From assembly GCA_004335835.1 (NCBI GenBank), contig RWJK01001375.1, forward strand, positions 62,001 through 126,000: a stretch of DNA of 64,000 nucleotides, read 5' to 3'. This document shows positions 36,008 to 45,967 of this stretch, piece by piece. A model generated the notes under the pieces. It searched no databases. It was not told the origin of the DNA and saw nothing but the letters and a program-made list of their open reading frames with translations. Made by a program: the position numbers and the translations under genes. Every line of letters begins with the position of its first letter. The stretch's first letter is position 1. The DNA comes from Scenedesmus sp. ARA3. Taxonomy: Eukaryota; Chlorophyta; Chlorophyceae; Sphaeropleales; Scenedesmaceae.

Positions 36008-38109
36008 ATGTGCACCCCCGCCAAACACAGCATGGACGAGATTCAGCAGATCGTGCGGCTCTGCCTCCCTCACTTGACGCCACAGGACATGTGCATGGTC
36101 AGATGCACCTGCTCCGAGCTGCGTGCCATGAGCGTGTCCTGGCACGACCACAGCATGGACTTCCAGCTGGACGGGTCGGTCTCTGCCATCTACTGGCTGC
36201 ATAAGAACATCGTCTCCATGCAGCAGCTTTGGCTGACCATAATCGTGAGTCTGCCGGCGAAAACGCTGCAGGACGTCATGGAGTCTGGCAGGTGAACGGC
36301 AGCAGCAGTAGGTACTGTGCAGCAGCAGCGTGAGCAAGCACTTGCTGGGCCGTGCTATCCCAAGACAAAAGGGATGAGTGTTATTTTTCAGCTCTAGGTG
36401 TTGGTCTAGCGGGAAGTCTGCACAGGCAGTTGCTTTTCAAGCGTAAAGACGCTGCTGTCAACGGTGTTGTCTTCTGCATTGTGTGGTGGTTGCATTACCA
36501 TATGTGTTCTGCCAACGCTATGCCCAATACGATGTCCCATCAGCTAGCTTCAGCAGAAGTGTACGCATACATGCACGCTGAACATCTTGCTTTCAGGAAG
36601 CTGACCTATTTGAACATCAACAGCCAGCACATGGAGGTGCTGCTGTCCGTGCCGCCGAAGCTGAAGCACCTGGACGTGACAGACTGCAGCAAGCTGCGTG
36701 CACTGCCAGTGCTACCCCCTACGCTGCAGCAGTTGGACTGTGCAGGCTGTGGTGGAAGCGCGGTGCTACCCGGCCTGGGGCTGCTGGGCAGCTTGAGCAC
36801 CACTGCTGTCTCACGGCTCAACTGCAGCAACTGCACATTTAAGAGGATTCCACAGCTGCCGCCGAGCTTGGTCGAGCTGGATTTGGGCTGTTGCGGCAAC
36901 TTGCTGCGGCTGCCGGCGCTGCCTGAAGGCCTCAAGCGCCTGAGCACCTACGCTTGTGAGGCGCTGACAGCGGTGAGCAGCAGCTGCAGGACAGTGCTCA
37001 TATACAATGGATGCACACAACGTGTTGCCGCAACCAGGCAAAAATGATCTTCAAGCAGCCGTGTCCTACACTTGACGGGACGTCTACACACAGCACTGCT
37101 GGAAATTGCATTTGTGATCACAATTGCCACGGTTGCCACGGTTTGTGGCAGTTCGCAGTCACTGCAGGTATATCGCAGCAGATGCCAACCATGTGAGCAT
37201 CCTGCAAAAGGCCTTGCTAGTGGTGCGCCTTCTATGCCAGAGTATGCACCCGATATCCTATCACCAGCATGCTCCTTCCCGGCCAACCAGGTGTTGACTG
37301 TCATGTGCGACTGGCTGTGTGTCTGCGCTGCTTCACCTTCGCTGCCTTTTGCCTTGCAGCTGCCGGAGCTTCCCACGTCACTGAGTTACCTGGACTGCAT
37401 ACGCTGCACATCGCTGAGCAGGCTGCCTCAGCTAGTGCACACAGGCCTCACTCAGCTGCTGTGCGATGACTGCTGGCTGCTGGAGGAGCTGCCAGACATG
37501 CCAGACAGCCTTGAGGTGTTGCGTGTGACTGAAGCCGCTCACCTCACCAGGCTACCCAAGCTGCCTACAGAGAGCTTGAGGCAGCTGTGCATTGCCGGAA
37601 CAGGAGTCGGCGTGCTGCCAGACTTTTTGCCGCGCCTTGAGGTGCTGGATTGCAGCGGCACACACATTCAGCGGCTGCCAGCATTGCCGAGCTGCCGGCG
37701 GCTGTATGTAGGGAGCTGCGTGCAGCTGCAGCAGCTGCCAGAGCCGCTACCTTCCAGCCTCACAGTCCTGAACTGCAGTGAATGCAGCTCGCTGCAGCAG
37801 CTGCCTGCGCAGCTTCCTGCCGGCCTCACGCACCTGGACTGCAGTTGGTGCAGCGCCCTGCAGCAGCTGCCTGCACAGCTGCCACCCAAGCTTGAGTGGC
37901 TGGAGATCAACAACTGCACAGCACTGCAGCAGCTGCCAGAGGTGCCAGCCACTCTGCGTATGTTCAAAGTTTACGGCTGCAGCTGGCTGCGGCAGCTGCC
38001 TGACATATCCAAGTGCCCTTTGGTGCACGATGTTGAGCTGGCGGGGTGTGATGCACTCAAGAAAGTCCGCTTGGGTGGCGTCTCTCTGCTGTGGAGTGAG
38101 GAGGCTTGA
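36008..38109 (+). CDS. F-box-like / LPX-type leucine-rich-repeat protein, copy A (intact)
   Basis: Exons 36008-36291, 36597-36972 and 37360-38109 (phases 2, 0); 1,410 nt, 469 residues. The start (MCTPAKHSMDEI) is chosen because the same Met is conserved in copies B and C. Residues ~10-35 (IVRLCLPHLTPQDMCMVRCT, then CSELRAMS) look like an F-box helix pair, suggesting an SCF substrate adaptor. The rest is repeats with LP-start consensus: LPPKLKHLDVTDCSKLRA, LPPSLVELDLGCCGNLLR, and in exon 3 LPAQLPAGLTHLDCSWCSAL. The repeat is 20-22 residues with Cys at the asparagine position, closer to bacterial LPX-type LRRs than to plant RI-type LRRs by eye. It ends KKVRLGGVSLLWSEEA. It is the first of three tandem copies and the only one without in-frame stops. 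The F-box call is moderate; the LRRs are certain. Confidence 0.8.
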
Positions 38110-39030
38110 TTTGGGCCGTTGTGGCAGCTTGGATGTTGCTGCACAGCTTGCAGTGTGCCTTCATCAAAGGAGATTGGGCTGCAGCAGTGCTGCTGGGATG
38201 CTCTGTTGTGGCTATGTGGGCCGATTGCACAATGCGTGTATCAAAGACGGAGTGATATGAAATTGATTTGCTTGCTGGAGTAATCATGCGTCTCCGTTGT
38301 TGGGGCTGCTGCGTCCACATGTGTAAGGCAGGCTCTACGCTAAGGACGTGTAGCTCTGCTCTGAGGTGACAACCCATCGACCTGGTTCAACCTGCTAGTG
38401 AAAGGCAGAATGTACTACGTACATTTGCAAATGAAGCAGCATTCAGTATGGTGGCGCTTTGTGGGGTGATGAGTGCTGCAGCGGCGGCATGCCTGGTGCC
38501 TCTGCAGCCTGTGGCGGGGCAGCAGACGGTGATGATACCTTTGGGTGGCGGGCAGGTGCTGTTCCCAGGACCCCAGGAGCCACACACAGCGCAGCAGCAG
38601 CAGCAGCAGCAGCAACGCGAGGGCCAGCAAGGGCCGCCATAGTGAGCAGCAGCAGGACCGGACTTTTCAGAGAGTAAAATGAGCTGCTGCTGCTGGTTGT
38701 GCTTCGCATTCCTGGTGCTGTTTGCTTGAATTCCTTAGCGGTGAGTGCCATGCCATTTTCAGATGGTGCCAGGAGCCTCTGGTAACATCTTTCTCTACTG
38801 CATGGTTTCTGGTATGGTTTTAATGCCTTTTGCCGGCCGATGCAAGCCGTTTGAGGTCCTTGAGGCTGAGGGTCGAGGGCTCGCGATACTGCAACATTTG
38901 TCCAAGGAAGTCCGAGGAAGTCTGAGCCTAACCTGCCGTTTTCACCAAGGTACTTTGGCTGCATAGCTTTCAGTGAACTTCGTAAGCATCCTCCCGTACA
39001 TTGCACGACCTGCTACCATCAACTGAACTC
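38110..39030. other. Spacer between LRR copies A and B
   Basis: It contains the 3' flank of copy A, the duplicated DCAF tail (annotated separately) and the upstream region shared with the other units. No additional gene is seen. Confidence 0.5.
38485..38700 (+). pseudogene. Duplicated tail fragment of the DCAF-like gene
   Basis: This matches the last ~120 coding bases and 3' flank of the DCAF-like gene (35456-35640). The peptide MIPLGGGQVLFPGP is identical, followed by a Q-run and REGQQGPP-stop against HEGQQGPL-stop. It has no WD40 exons, is 3 kb from the parent, and precedes LRR copy B just as the original precedes copy A. It is a passenger of the segmental duplication. Confidence 0.85.
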
Positions 39031-41123
39031 ATGAGCACCCCTGCCGAACGCAGCATGGACGAGATCGTGCGCCTCTGCCTTCCTTACTTGACCCCACAAG
39101 ACATGTGCATGGTCAGATGCACCTGCTCCGAGCTGCAGGACATGAAGGTGTCCTGACACGGCCACAGCATCGACTTCAAGCTGGACGGGTCGGTCTCCGC
39201 TACCTCCTGGCTGCACAAGAACATCGAGTCCATGCACACGCTAAATCTTACCATGAGCACTACTATGCCGCGGAAGACGCTGCAGGACGTCATGGAGCGC
39301 GGCAGGCGAGCAGCAGCAGCAGCAGCAGCAGCATGCCCTAAGGCAAATGACTACAGTGGCAGTGGACCTGATGACACTATTGCGCTGTCAGGACATATCC
39401 TCCACCTGACTGTGCTGCTGTTGAGTAGGGCAGAGCAGGCAGCTGTGATGTAGAACAGAGACGCCGAATGTGCTGCTCAAAACATTGACACAAGGTTTGT
39501 CACCTAGGCACAGAGAACAATGTCTGTGTCAAAACATGCTGTTGTTGCTCCGTGCCGTCGTTGCAGGAACTTGACCCACCTGACCATCAACAGCAAGGAC
39601 AGTCAAGAGCTGCCGGCCTTGCCACCAAAGCTGCAGCAGCTGGACGTGCGGAAATGCAGCAAGCTGCGCACACTGCCAGCACTGCCCCCTACCCTGCGCC
39701 GGCTGCACTGCGGTGCAGGGTAGGGGGTGGAAGAACTTCCAGAGCTGCCAGAGAGCTTGATTGAGCTGAGGATTGGGTGCAGCAGCGTGGAGCAGCTGCC
39801 GGCGCTGCCTGAAGGCCTGCAGCGCTTGACCACTTACGAGTGCTGTGCACTGACAGAGGTGAGCAGCAGCTGCTGAAGGGTGCTCAGATGTGGTGCGGGC
39901 ACAGTCTGTCATCAGGACCAGGCAAGAGTTTCAATGCAGTGCTCTGCCGTACACTTGACGAGCCGCCCATACGCAGCACCTCTTGCAAACTGCAAACTCC
40001 AAAAAAACTTTGCCCTACTGTCTTCATCATAGACACAGTTACATCATCGGCAGTTTCCCGCGGCCACCGAGGTTTGAGCAGCAGATGCAATCACCCGCAC
40101 GAGACCTTTGTTTTATTTGCCTTCCATGCTTTTAATACATCATAAGCAAGGCATGTCAGCAACTATCGCCAGCATGCTTTCTCCTTGCCAGGGTTTCACT
40201 GATCATGTGTGCGTGCTGCACCTCTTCTGCTGTGTACCTCGCAGCTGCCAGAGCTGCCAAAGTCCCTGGCTTTTCTGGACTGCTCATATTGCGTGTCACT
40301 GGCGGCCCTGCCGCCGCTAGCGCACACAGGCATCACCCAACTGGTCTGCTCTGACTGCTGGCTGCTTGAAGAGCTGCCAGACATGCCAGACAGCCTCGAG
40401 GAGCTGGAGGCATACTCACTCCCAGAACTAACCAGGCTACCTAGGCTGCCTGAAGATACGGTCAAGAAGCTGTGCATAAGTAACACAGCCATCGGTGATC
40501 TGCCTGACTCGCTGCCGCTGCTTGAGGCGCTGAGTTGCGGCGACACACGCATTCAGCGGCTGCCAGCGCTGCCAAGCTGCCGGGTGCTGTACGTAAACGG
40601 TTGCGTGCAGCTGCAGCAGCTGCCGGAGCAGCTGCCTGCTGGCCTCACACGCCTGGGATGCAGTAACAGCCCCTTGCAGCGACTACCAGCGCAGCTACCC
40701 GCCGGTCTCGAGACACTGGACTGCAGTGAATGCAGCGTGCTGCAGCAGCTGCCTGCACAGCTGCCTGCTGGCGTCACAGACCTGGACTGCAGCGGATGCA
40801 GCGCCCTGCAGCGACTACCAGCGCAGCTACCTGCCGGCCTCGAAGCACTCGACTGCAGTGGATGTAGCGCCCTGCAGAGCCTGCCTGCACAGCTGCCACC
40901 TAAGCTTCAGCGGCTGGTGGTCAACAATTGCACAGCACTCAGGCAGCTGCCAGAGCTGCCATTTACTCTGCGTACGTTCGACGTCTGCGGCTGCAGCAGC
41001 CTGCAGCAGCTGCCCGACATATCCAAGTGCCCTTTGGTGCACGATGTTGAGCTGTCAGGGTGTGATGCACTCAAGAAAGTACGCTTGGGTGGCTTCTCTC
41101 TGCTGTGGAGTGAGGAGGCTTGA
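39031..41123 (+). pseudogene. F-box-like / LRR gene, copy B (two in-frame stops in 5' exons)
   Basis: Homologous exons are 39031-39305, 39567-39858 and 40245-41123. In exon 1, TGA at 39154-39156 replaces the Trp codon of copy A (VSWHDH to VS-stop-HGH). In exon 2, TAG at 39721-39723 is in frame. The 5' splice site after exon 1 is GC (ggcag|gcgagc) instead of GT. Exon 3 is fully open for 293 codons and carries six LPxQLPAGLxxLDCSxCSALQx modules, two more than copies A and C, ending FSLLWSEEA. It is probably a pseudogene, but the long open third exon could still be expressed from an internal start. Confidence 0.75.
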
Positions 41124-41786
41124 ATTTGGCCGTTGTGGCTGCATGGATGTTGCTGCACACCTTAGGGCGCCCTCGTCAGGGCTGTGCTGCAGCAGTGTAT
41201 ACATGGAGTTCTTGATTGTGGTAGGGATGCGTTGTGGTTTCATGTGTGGGAGCCGAGCGCACACAAACAATTGTAGTGGTTTGCTTGGTGGTCTTGTAAT
41301 CATGCATGTGTATCTTGGCTTTGTTGGGTCTCTCGGCAGCAGTTCTAGACTGTGCTCAAGAATAGACGAGGTGATGCGAACCGTGTACCTGTTGTTCCTG
41401 GTGCTGTGAGCCCATTGGGTTGCGCGTGAGTGGTTGCACCTGACGCACCAAAGCAGCTGCTTTCACTAGTTGCAATGCCGCATGGTTGCATGTGGGGCCT
41501 CAAAAGCTTTCAAATCTGTTACTTGATATGTGTGGCGCATGCGAAACTTTGAAACATAGAGAAACATGAGTTGGTTTTCTGCATTGGCCGACGGCAAGCT
41601 TTTTGGGGTCCTTCGCTTGGCCGTTCGAGCTGGAGGCTGATGGTCCAAGGTAGTGCACAACCGTCCAAAAAAGTCCGAGTCTCAACTGCCGGGCGCATAA
41701 AGTTGGATCTGGCAACCAAGCTGTCATTGTTCTCATCAAATCCTACATCCTACTTGCACCTTGCACGACCTGCTACCGTTGAGATC
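41124..41786. other. Spacer between LRR copies B and C
   Basis: Contains the 3' flank of copy B and, from about 41570, the conserved upstream segment of the family. An open frame runs from 41571 into exon 1 of copy C, but the conserved Met at 41787 is the likely ancestral start. Confidence 0.5.
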
Positions 41787-43858
41787 ATGTGCACCCCCGA
41801 CAAAGGCAGCATGGACGAGATTCTGCAGATCGTGCGGCTTTGCCACTCTCGCTTGACACCAAAAGACATCTGCATGCTGAGGTGCACCTGCTCCGAGCTG
41901 CGAGACATGAGGGTGTCCTGGCACAACCACAGCATCGACTTTGAGCTGGACGGGTCAATATCCGCTGCATCCTGGCTGCATAAGAACATCGTGTCCATGC
42001 GGAAGCTAAGCCTCACGATAAGCGTCAGCTTGCCGCAAAAGATGTTGCAAGAAGTCATGGAGGGCGGCAGGCAAGCAGCAGCAGCAGCAGCAGTATGCTG
42101 AACCTAAAGACTGCAGTGCCGGGCAGCGGTTCCTGATCAAATTGTTACTATAAACCTGTCAGTCTGCCTATGATGCCTTTTGGTGGGCTGGCAGCATAGG
42201 CATCTATGCTGTAGAGTAGAGACACCGGAGCCTCTGCGAATCAGGTGGACCGATGGCATCTAATCTAGCCACAGAGCCATCAACTGCGTCAGGACACACC
42301 ATGACATGTTGCACCGTGTCCTTCTTGCAGGAACTTGACTTGACTAACCATCAAAAGCAAGCACGTTGAAGAGTTGCCATCCTTGCCATCACCGCTGGAG
42401 CAACTGCATGTGTGGGAATGCAGCAAGCTGCGCGCACTGCCGGCCCTGGCCCCCACGCTGCGTCAGCTGCGGTGTGCAGGCTGCACATCTCTGGAGATGC
42501 TCCCCAGCAGCCTCAGTGCCACTGCTGTCTCAGTGTTGGACTGCAACGGCTGCTGTTCGTTCAAGAGCCTTCCACAGCTGCCGCTGAGCTTGGTTCAGCT
42601 TGAGGTGGCCTGGTGCGTCGACCTGCTGCAGTTGCCAATACTACCTGAAGGTCTCCAGGGCCTTGCGGCATTCTGCTGCCAAGGGCTGACAGTGGTGAGC
42701 AGCAGCTGCTGAACAGTGCTTGTGTCATTGATGATGTGCGCAGCTTGTCCCAATAAGTTAGGCACGATCTGCAGTGCAGTGCAGGGACTGGGCAGCTCTG
42801 TCCTGTACTTGGCGGTTGCACTGCACACAGCAGCAGCTCTTGCAAACAGCATTGTGGCAGGCTTGTGTTTCCCTGCCGCGCTCTATCGGTTGAATGAGCA
42901 AACAAACTTCACAGCATGACGCCGTACATCCAAAGATGACCAAGACAGGCCCCAGTATCATTCAAGGGTCCTTATTGACCAATCCCTGCACCCAAAGCAA
43001 CAATCCAGCTACTTCTTGCCACCCTCTTTGCCAATGTCATACTCAAGTGTATGGCTGTCTTTCTGTCTGCTGTCTTTTCTGTCTGCTGCGTTTCCCTTCG
43101 GCTCGTCGTATGCCTAGCAGCTGCCAGAGCTGCCAGCGTCCCTGCGTCATCTGAACTGCATGTGCTGCAGCTCGCTGCGCAAGCTGCCGCAGCTAGCGCA
43201 CACAGGCATCACCCAGCTTGCCTGTGATGGCTGCTCACAGCTGCAGGAGCTGCCAGACATGCCAGACAGCCTCGAAGACTTGCAAGCGGTTGCACTGCCA
43301 CAAGTCACCAGGCTTCCTAGGCTGCCTACAGACACGCTAAAGAAGCTATCAATCAGCAACACAGCAATCAGCCAACTGCCTAGCTCACTGCCGCATCTTG
43401 AGGTGTTGGAGTGCAGCGACACACCCATTCAGCGGATGCCAGCGCTGCCAAGTTGCCGCCAGCTGGGTGTGATGCGCTGTGAGCAGCTGCAGCAGCTGCC
43501 AGAGCAGCTGCCTGCACACTTCGATTCACTGAACTGCTTGGGATGCAGCTCTCTGCAGCAGCTGCCAGAGCAACTGCTTGTTGGCATCAGATGGCTGAAC
43601 TGCAGCGGACGCAGCGTGCTGCAGCAGCTGCCTGCGCGGCTTCCACCTAGGCTTGAGAAGCTGTGGCTCAGCCACTGCACAGCACTTGCGCAGCTGCCTG
43701 AGCCTCCAGCCACTTTGACGGAGTTGATTTTAGACGGGTGCAGCAGCTTAAGACACATGCCAAACCTCCACAAGTGTAGGCTGTGGCGCTTGTTGCTGCA
43801 GGGGTGCGTGGGGTTGAAAATGTTCTACCTGGGTGGCTGCCGAGTGGAGCTGGGTTGA
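41787..43858 (+). pseudogene. F-box-like / LRR gene, copy C (in-frame stop at start of exon 2)
   Basis: Homologous exons are 41787-42070, 42331-42694 and 43121-43858. Exon 1 is intact (MCTPDKGSMDEILQIV ... ASWLHKNIVSM) but ends at a GC donor (ggcag|gcaagc). Exon 2 begins RNLT then TGA (42341-42343) where A has Tyr and B has His, and is otherwise open. Exon 3 is open for 246 codons and its C-terminus has diverged (LKMFYLGGCRVELG instead of SLLWSEEA). It is either a pseudogene or spliced differently around the stop; no good alternative acceptor was seen. Confidence 0.7.
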
Positions 43859-45967
43859 GGGACCTTGAACAGGCCGGGTGTGATTGTTTCGATATTGCAC
43901 TGCGCATTGCTGTGGGAAAGATACCTGCTGGGTGGCTGGTGGCCATGCATAGTGTGTGTGTCAGTGATTGTTGGTGCGCCAGTATCGACGTGGCATACTC
44001 GCTGGAGCATTATTAGTTAACCCTTCATTCGGGCTGCTCTGCACACAGTTGGCGTGGACCCTGGCGCCGTAGCAGGCCACTTGGTGCTGCTGTGTTCATC
44101 ATGACAGTGCTGCTGTTGTTGCTAGAATGTCACTTCAGTATCGTTGTGGCAGCGCAATGCAGAGTGTACAGAGTGTCTTCGCCACACCACGGTTTGGCTG
44201 TTCGCCAGGGTATCGTGGAGTTGGCGTGCGGCAGCAACCCAGTGCTTCTACTTCTGTGTATATCCCTGTGACAGCACACAGTCTGCACTGTTCTTGGGTT
44301 ATTGAATGTCTGCCCGCAGCAACTCTGTGTGTGGCGTGCGTCGGACTTTTTGCATACCTGTAGCCAATGCGCTTGCCGGGCACATAGTGGCAGCAGACGG
44401 TTAAGTGCTTTATGTGGGTTGTACATTGGTGCTTTCTCACCAACTGTCCCGCGGCTGGCGAGATCGTGTTGATCAAGTTGATGTTATGTTGCTACCAGTG
44501 GTACAGCTGCTGCCCCATGTGTACAAGCATGCTGGGCGGCGGCTACTACTAGTTGAAAAGTTCTTGTTCTTGTGCAATTGGTGACCAATTGCAGTATGCG
44601 TGTTGACAGCAAATGGTGCCATGTCATGTGTGCCATACTATGTGTGCCATACAACATATAGTATGTATGGACAAGAGAAGACAAGAGATGACAAGATGCA
44701 TCTTGTCGTCTTGTCTCTCCCATCAGCATGTGCCTTGCTTAACGTCTGGGCTTGCCACATGCCAGTCACTGGTGCGGCGGTCATGTAAGTGCTCTATTCT
44801 GCGTGTGCCGTCCCGTGAGAGAACTATCAATCTATGGTGTATTTTTATATGAATGAACGGGCAGCTGGGCGACATGGGCACATGCAGACAGTGCTGATGT
44901 CTGATGCAAGCAAAATGTAGTGGAAGCATTGCGCGGCAACAGCTGGCAGCATTGTGGAATATGGTTTGCGCCCATCTGGCTTGCACACAAATGTCAGCGG
45001 TGTTGCGCGATAGCGCTATTGCGCGGCCATGGAGCTTGGTGCAGTAGCCTGGCTGCACAGCAACTGCTGTGCATACGATGAGAGACATGGCTTATCACTC
45101 AAGGCAGGTGTGTTACACGACGGAAACACAGCCCGTTTTCAACCAATGACAGGGTCATTGGCCACTGACCCATGGGCAACCACCTCAGGCTATTTGCGCT
45201 GCGCTGCAACCGATGCTGACGCAACACTGGCATGGCGGCCAGAGGCCTGACGTGCTTTGCACCCTACTGCTGATGCCAACTGTAAGCATAGAAGCACACG
45301 CGCCTGAGGCCCGTGACTCCTGCTGCCCTTGGCACTGCTGCTCGTGAGACAACGTGAAAGCTATCACGGCTGCTGTGCTGCCGCTGCAAACGTTTTTGTC
45401 CCCGTCCAAGCCACGTGCTTATTCACAACCATCCACTGCAACACGGCGTGGCCAAGCTATTGTCGTGCTGACCCCAGGTGATAGCCCAGCACATTGATAC
45501 TGCGCTGGCGGGCTGCAACCACCAGCAACACAGAACGCGCGCATTGGCGTTTGCAGGTCACAGCGACAAGGTTCCCAGCACGTGCTTTGCTGCGCTGCAA
45601 GCGAACCGCAAATCAATGCCCCCACATTGCTCCATGCCAAACAACACTGCTGCAGCGAATACCGCCTGTCTTGAACAACCGTCGCCTCCTCTTGCTGCTG
45701 CTGCCACCGCCGTCAAGTGGCGCCCTGCTGCCACTGCAACTGCTGCTCCTGCAAAGACAGACAACCGCTCCAGCCTATCTCATACTGCCACTGCCACCAT
45801 TGCCACCGCCCTGGTTGCTGAACAAATGACCACATGCTGCCGTGGTTGCCACTGGCGCTGCTGCACAGATGCTGCCAGTGCCACCGGCCTTCCCCGCTTC
45901 CCCCTATGATGGTGCTGCTAAAAAGCAACCCTACAACACACTGCTGCTGCTGCTGCTGCTGCTGCTG
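43859..45967. other. Convergent intergenic region between LRR copy C and EMC4
   Basis: About 2.1 kb with no convincing exon. It includes an imperfect inverted repeat at about 44668-44722 (gacaagatg|catcttgtc core with gacaag-rich arms) and a short tgtgccatac repeat at 44629-44653. The EMC4 3' UTR lies at its right end. Confidence 0.5.

Larger units (their letters stand above)
35456..43858 (+). repeat. Tandem segmental triplication (F-box-like/LRR genes with DCAF tail)
   Basis: Three diverged direct units carry LRR genes starting at 36008, 39031 and 41787 (spacing 3,023 and 2,756 bp). Units 1 and 2 also share the preceding DCAF tail (35456-35640 against 38485-38700). All three share the intervening non-coding DNA, for example tgttttgttgtcggccgatg, ccttttgccggccgatgcaag and ttctgcattggccgacggcaag before genes A, B and C. 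The first breakpoint therefore lay inside the last exon of the DCAF-like gene. Confidence 0.85.

Noticed and set aside
41571..41786. N-terminal extension of LRR copy C (72 codons open upstream of the conserved Met)
   Set aside because: The corresponding region in A and B is non-coding; only the Met at 41787 is shared by the homologous starts.
39031..42343. Stop codon reassignment or selenocysteine in LRR copies B and C
   Set aside because: Other genes in the window terminate normally at TGA, TAA or TAG; both TGA and TAG occur in the copies; paralogue A has ordinary Trp/Tyr codons there. Decay is simpler.
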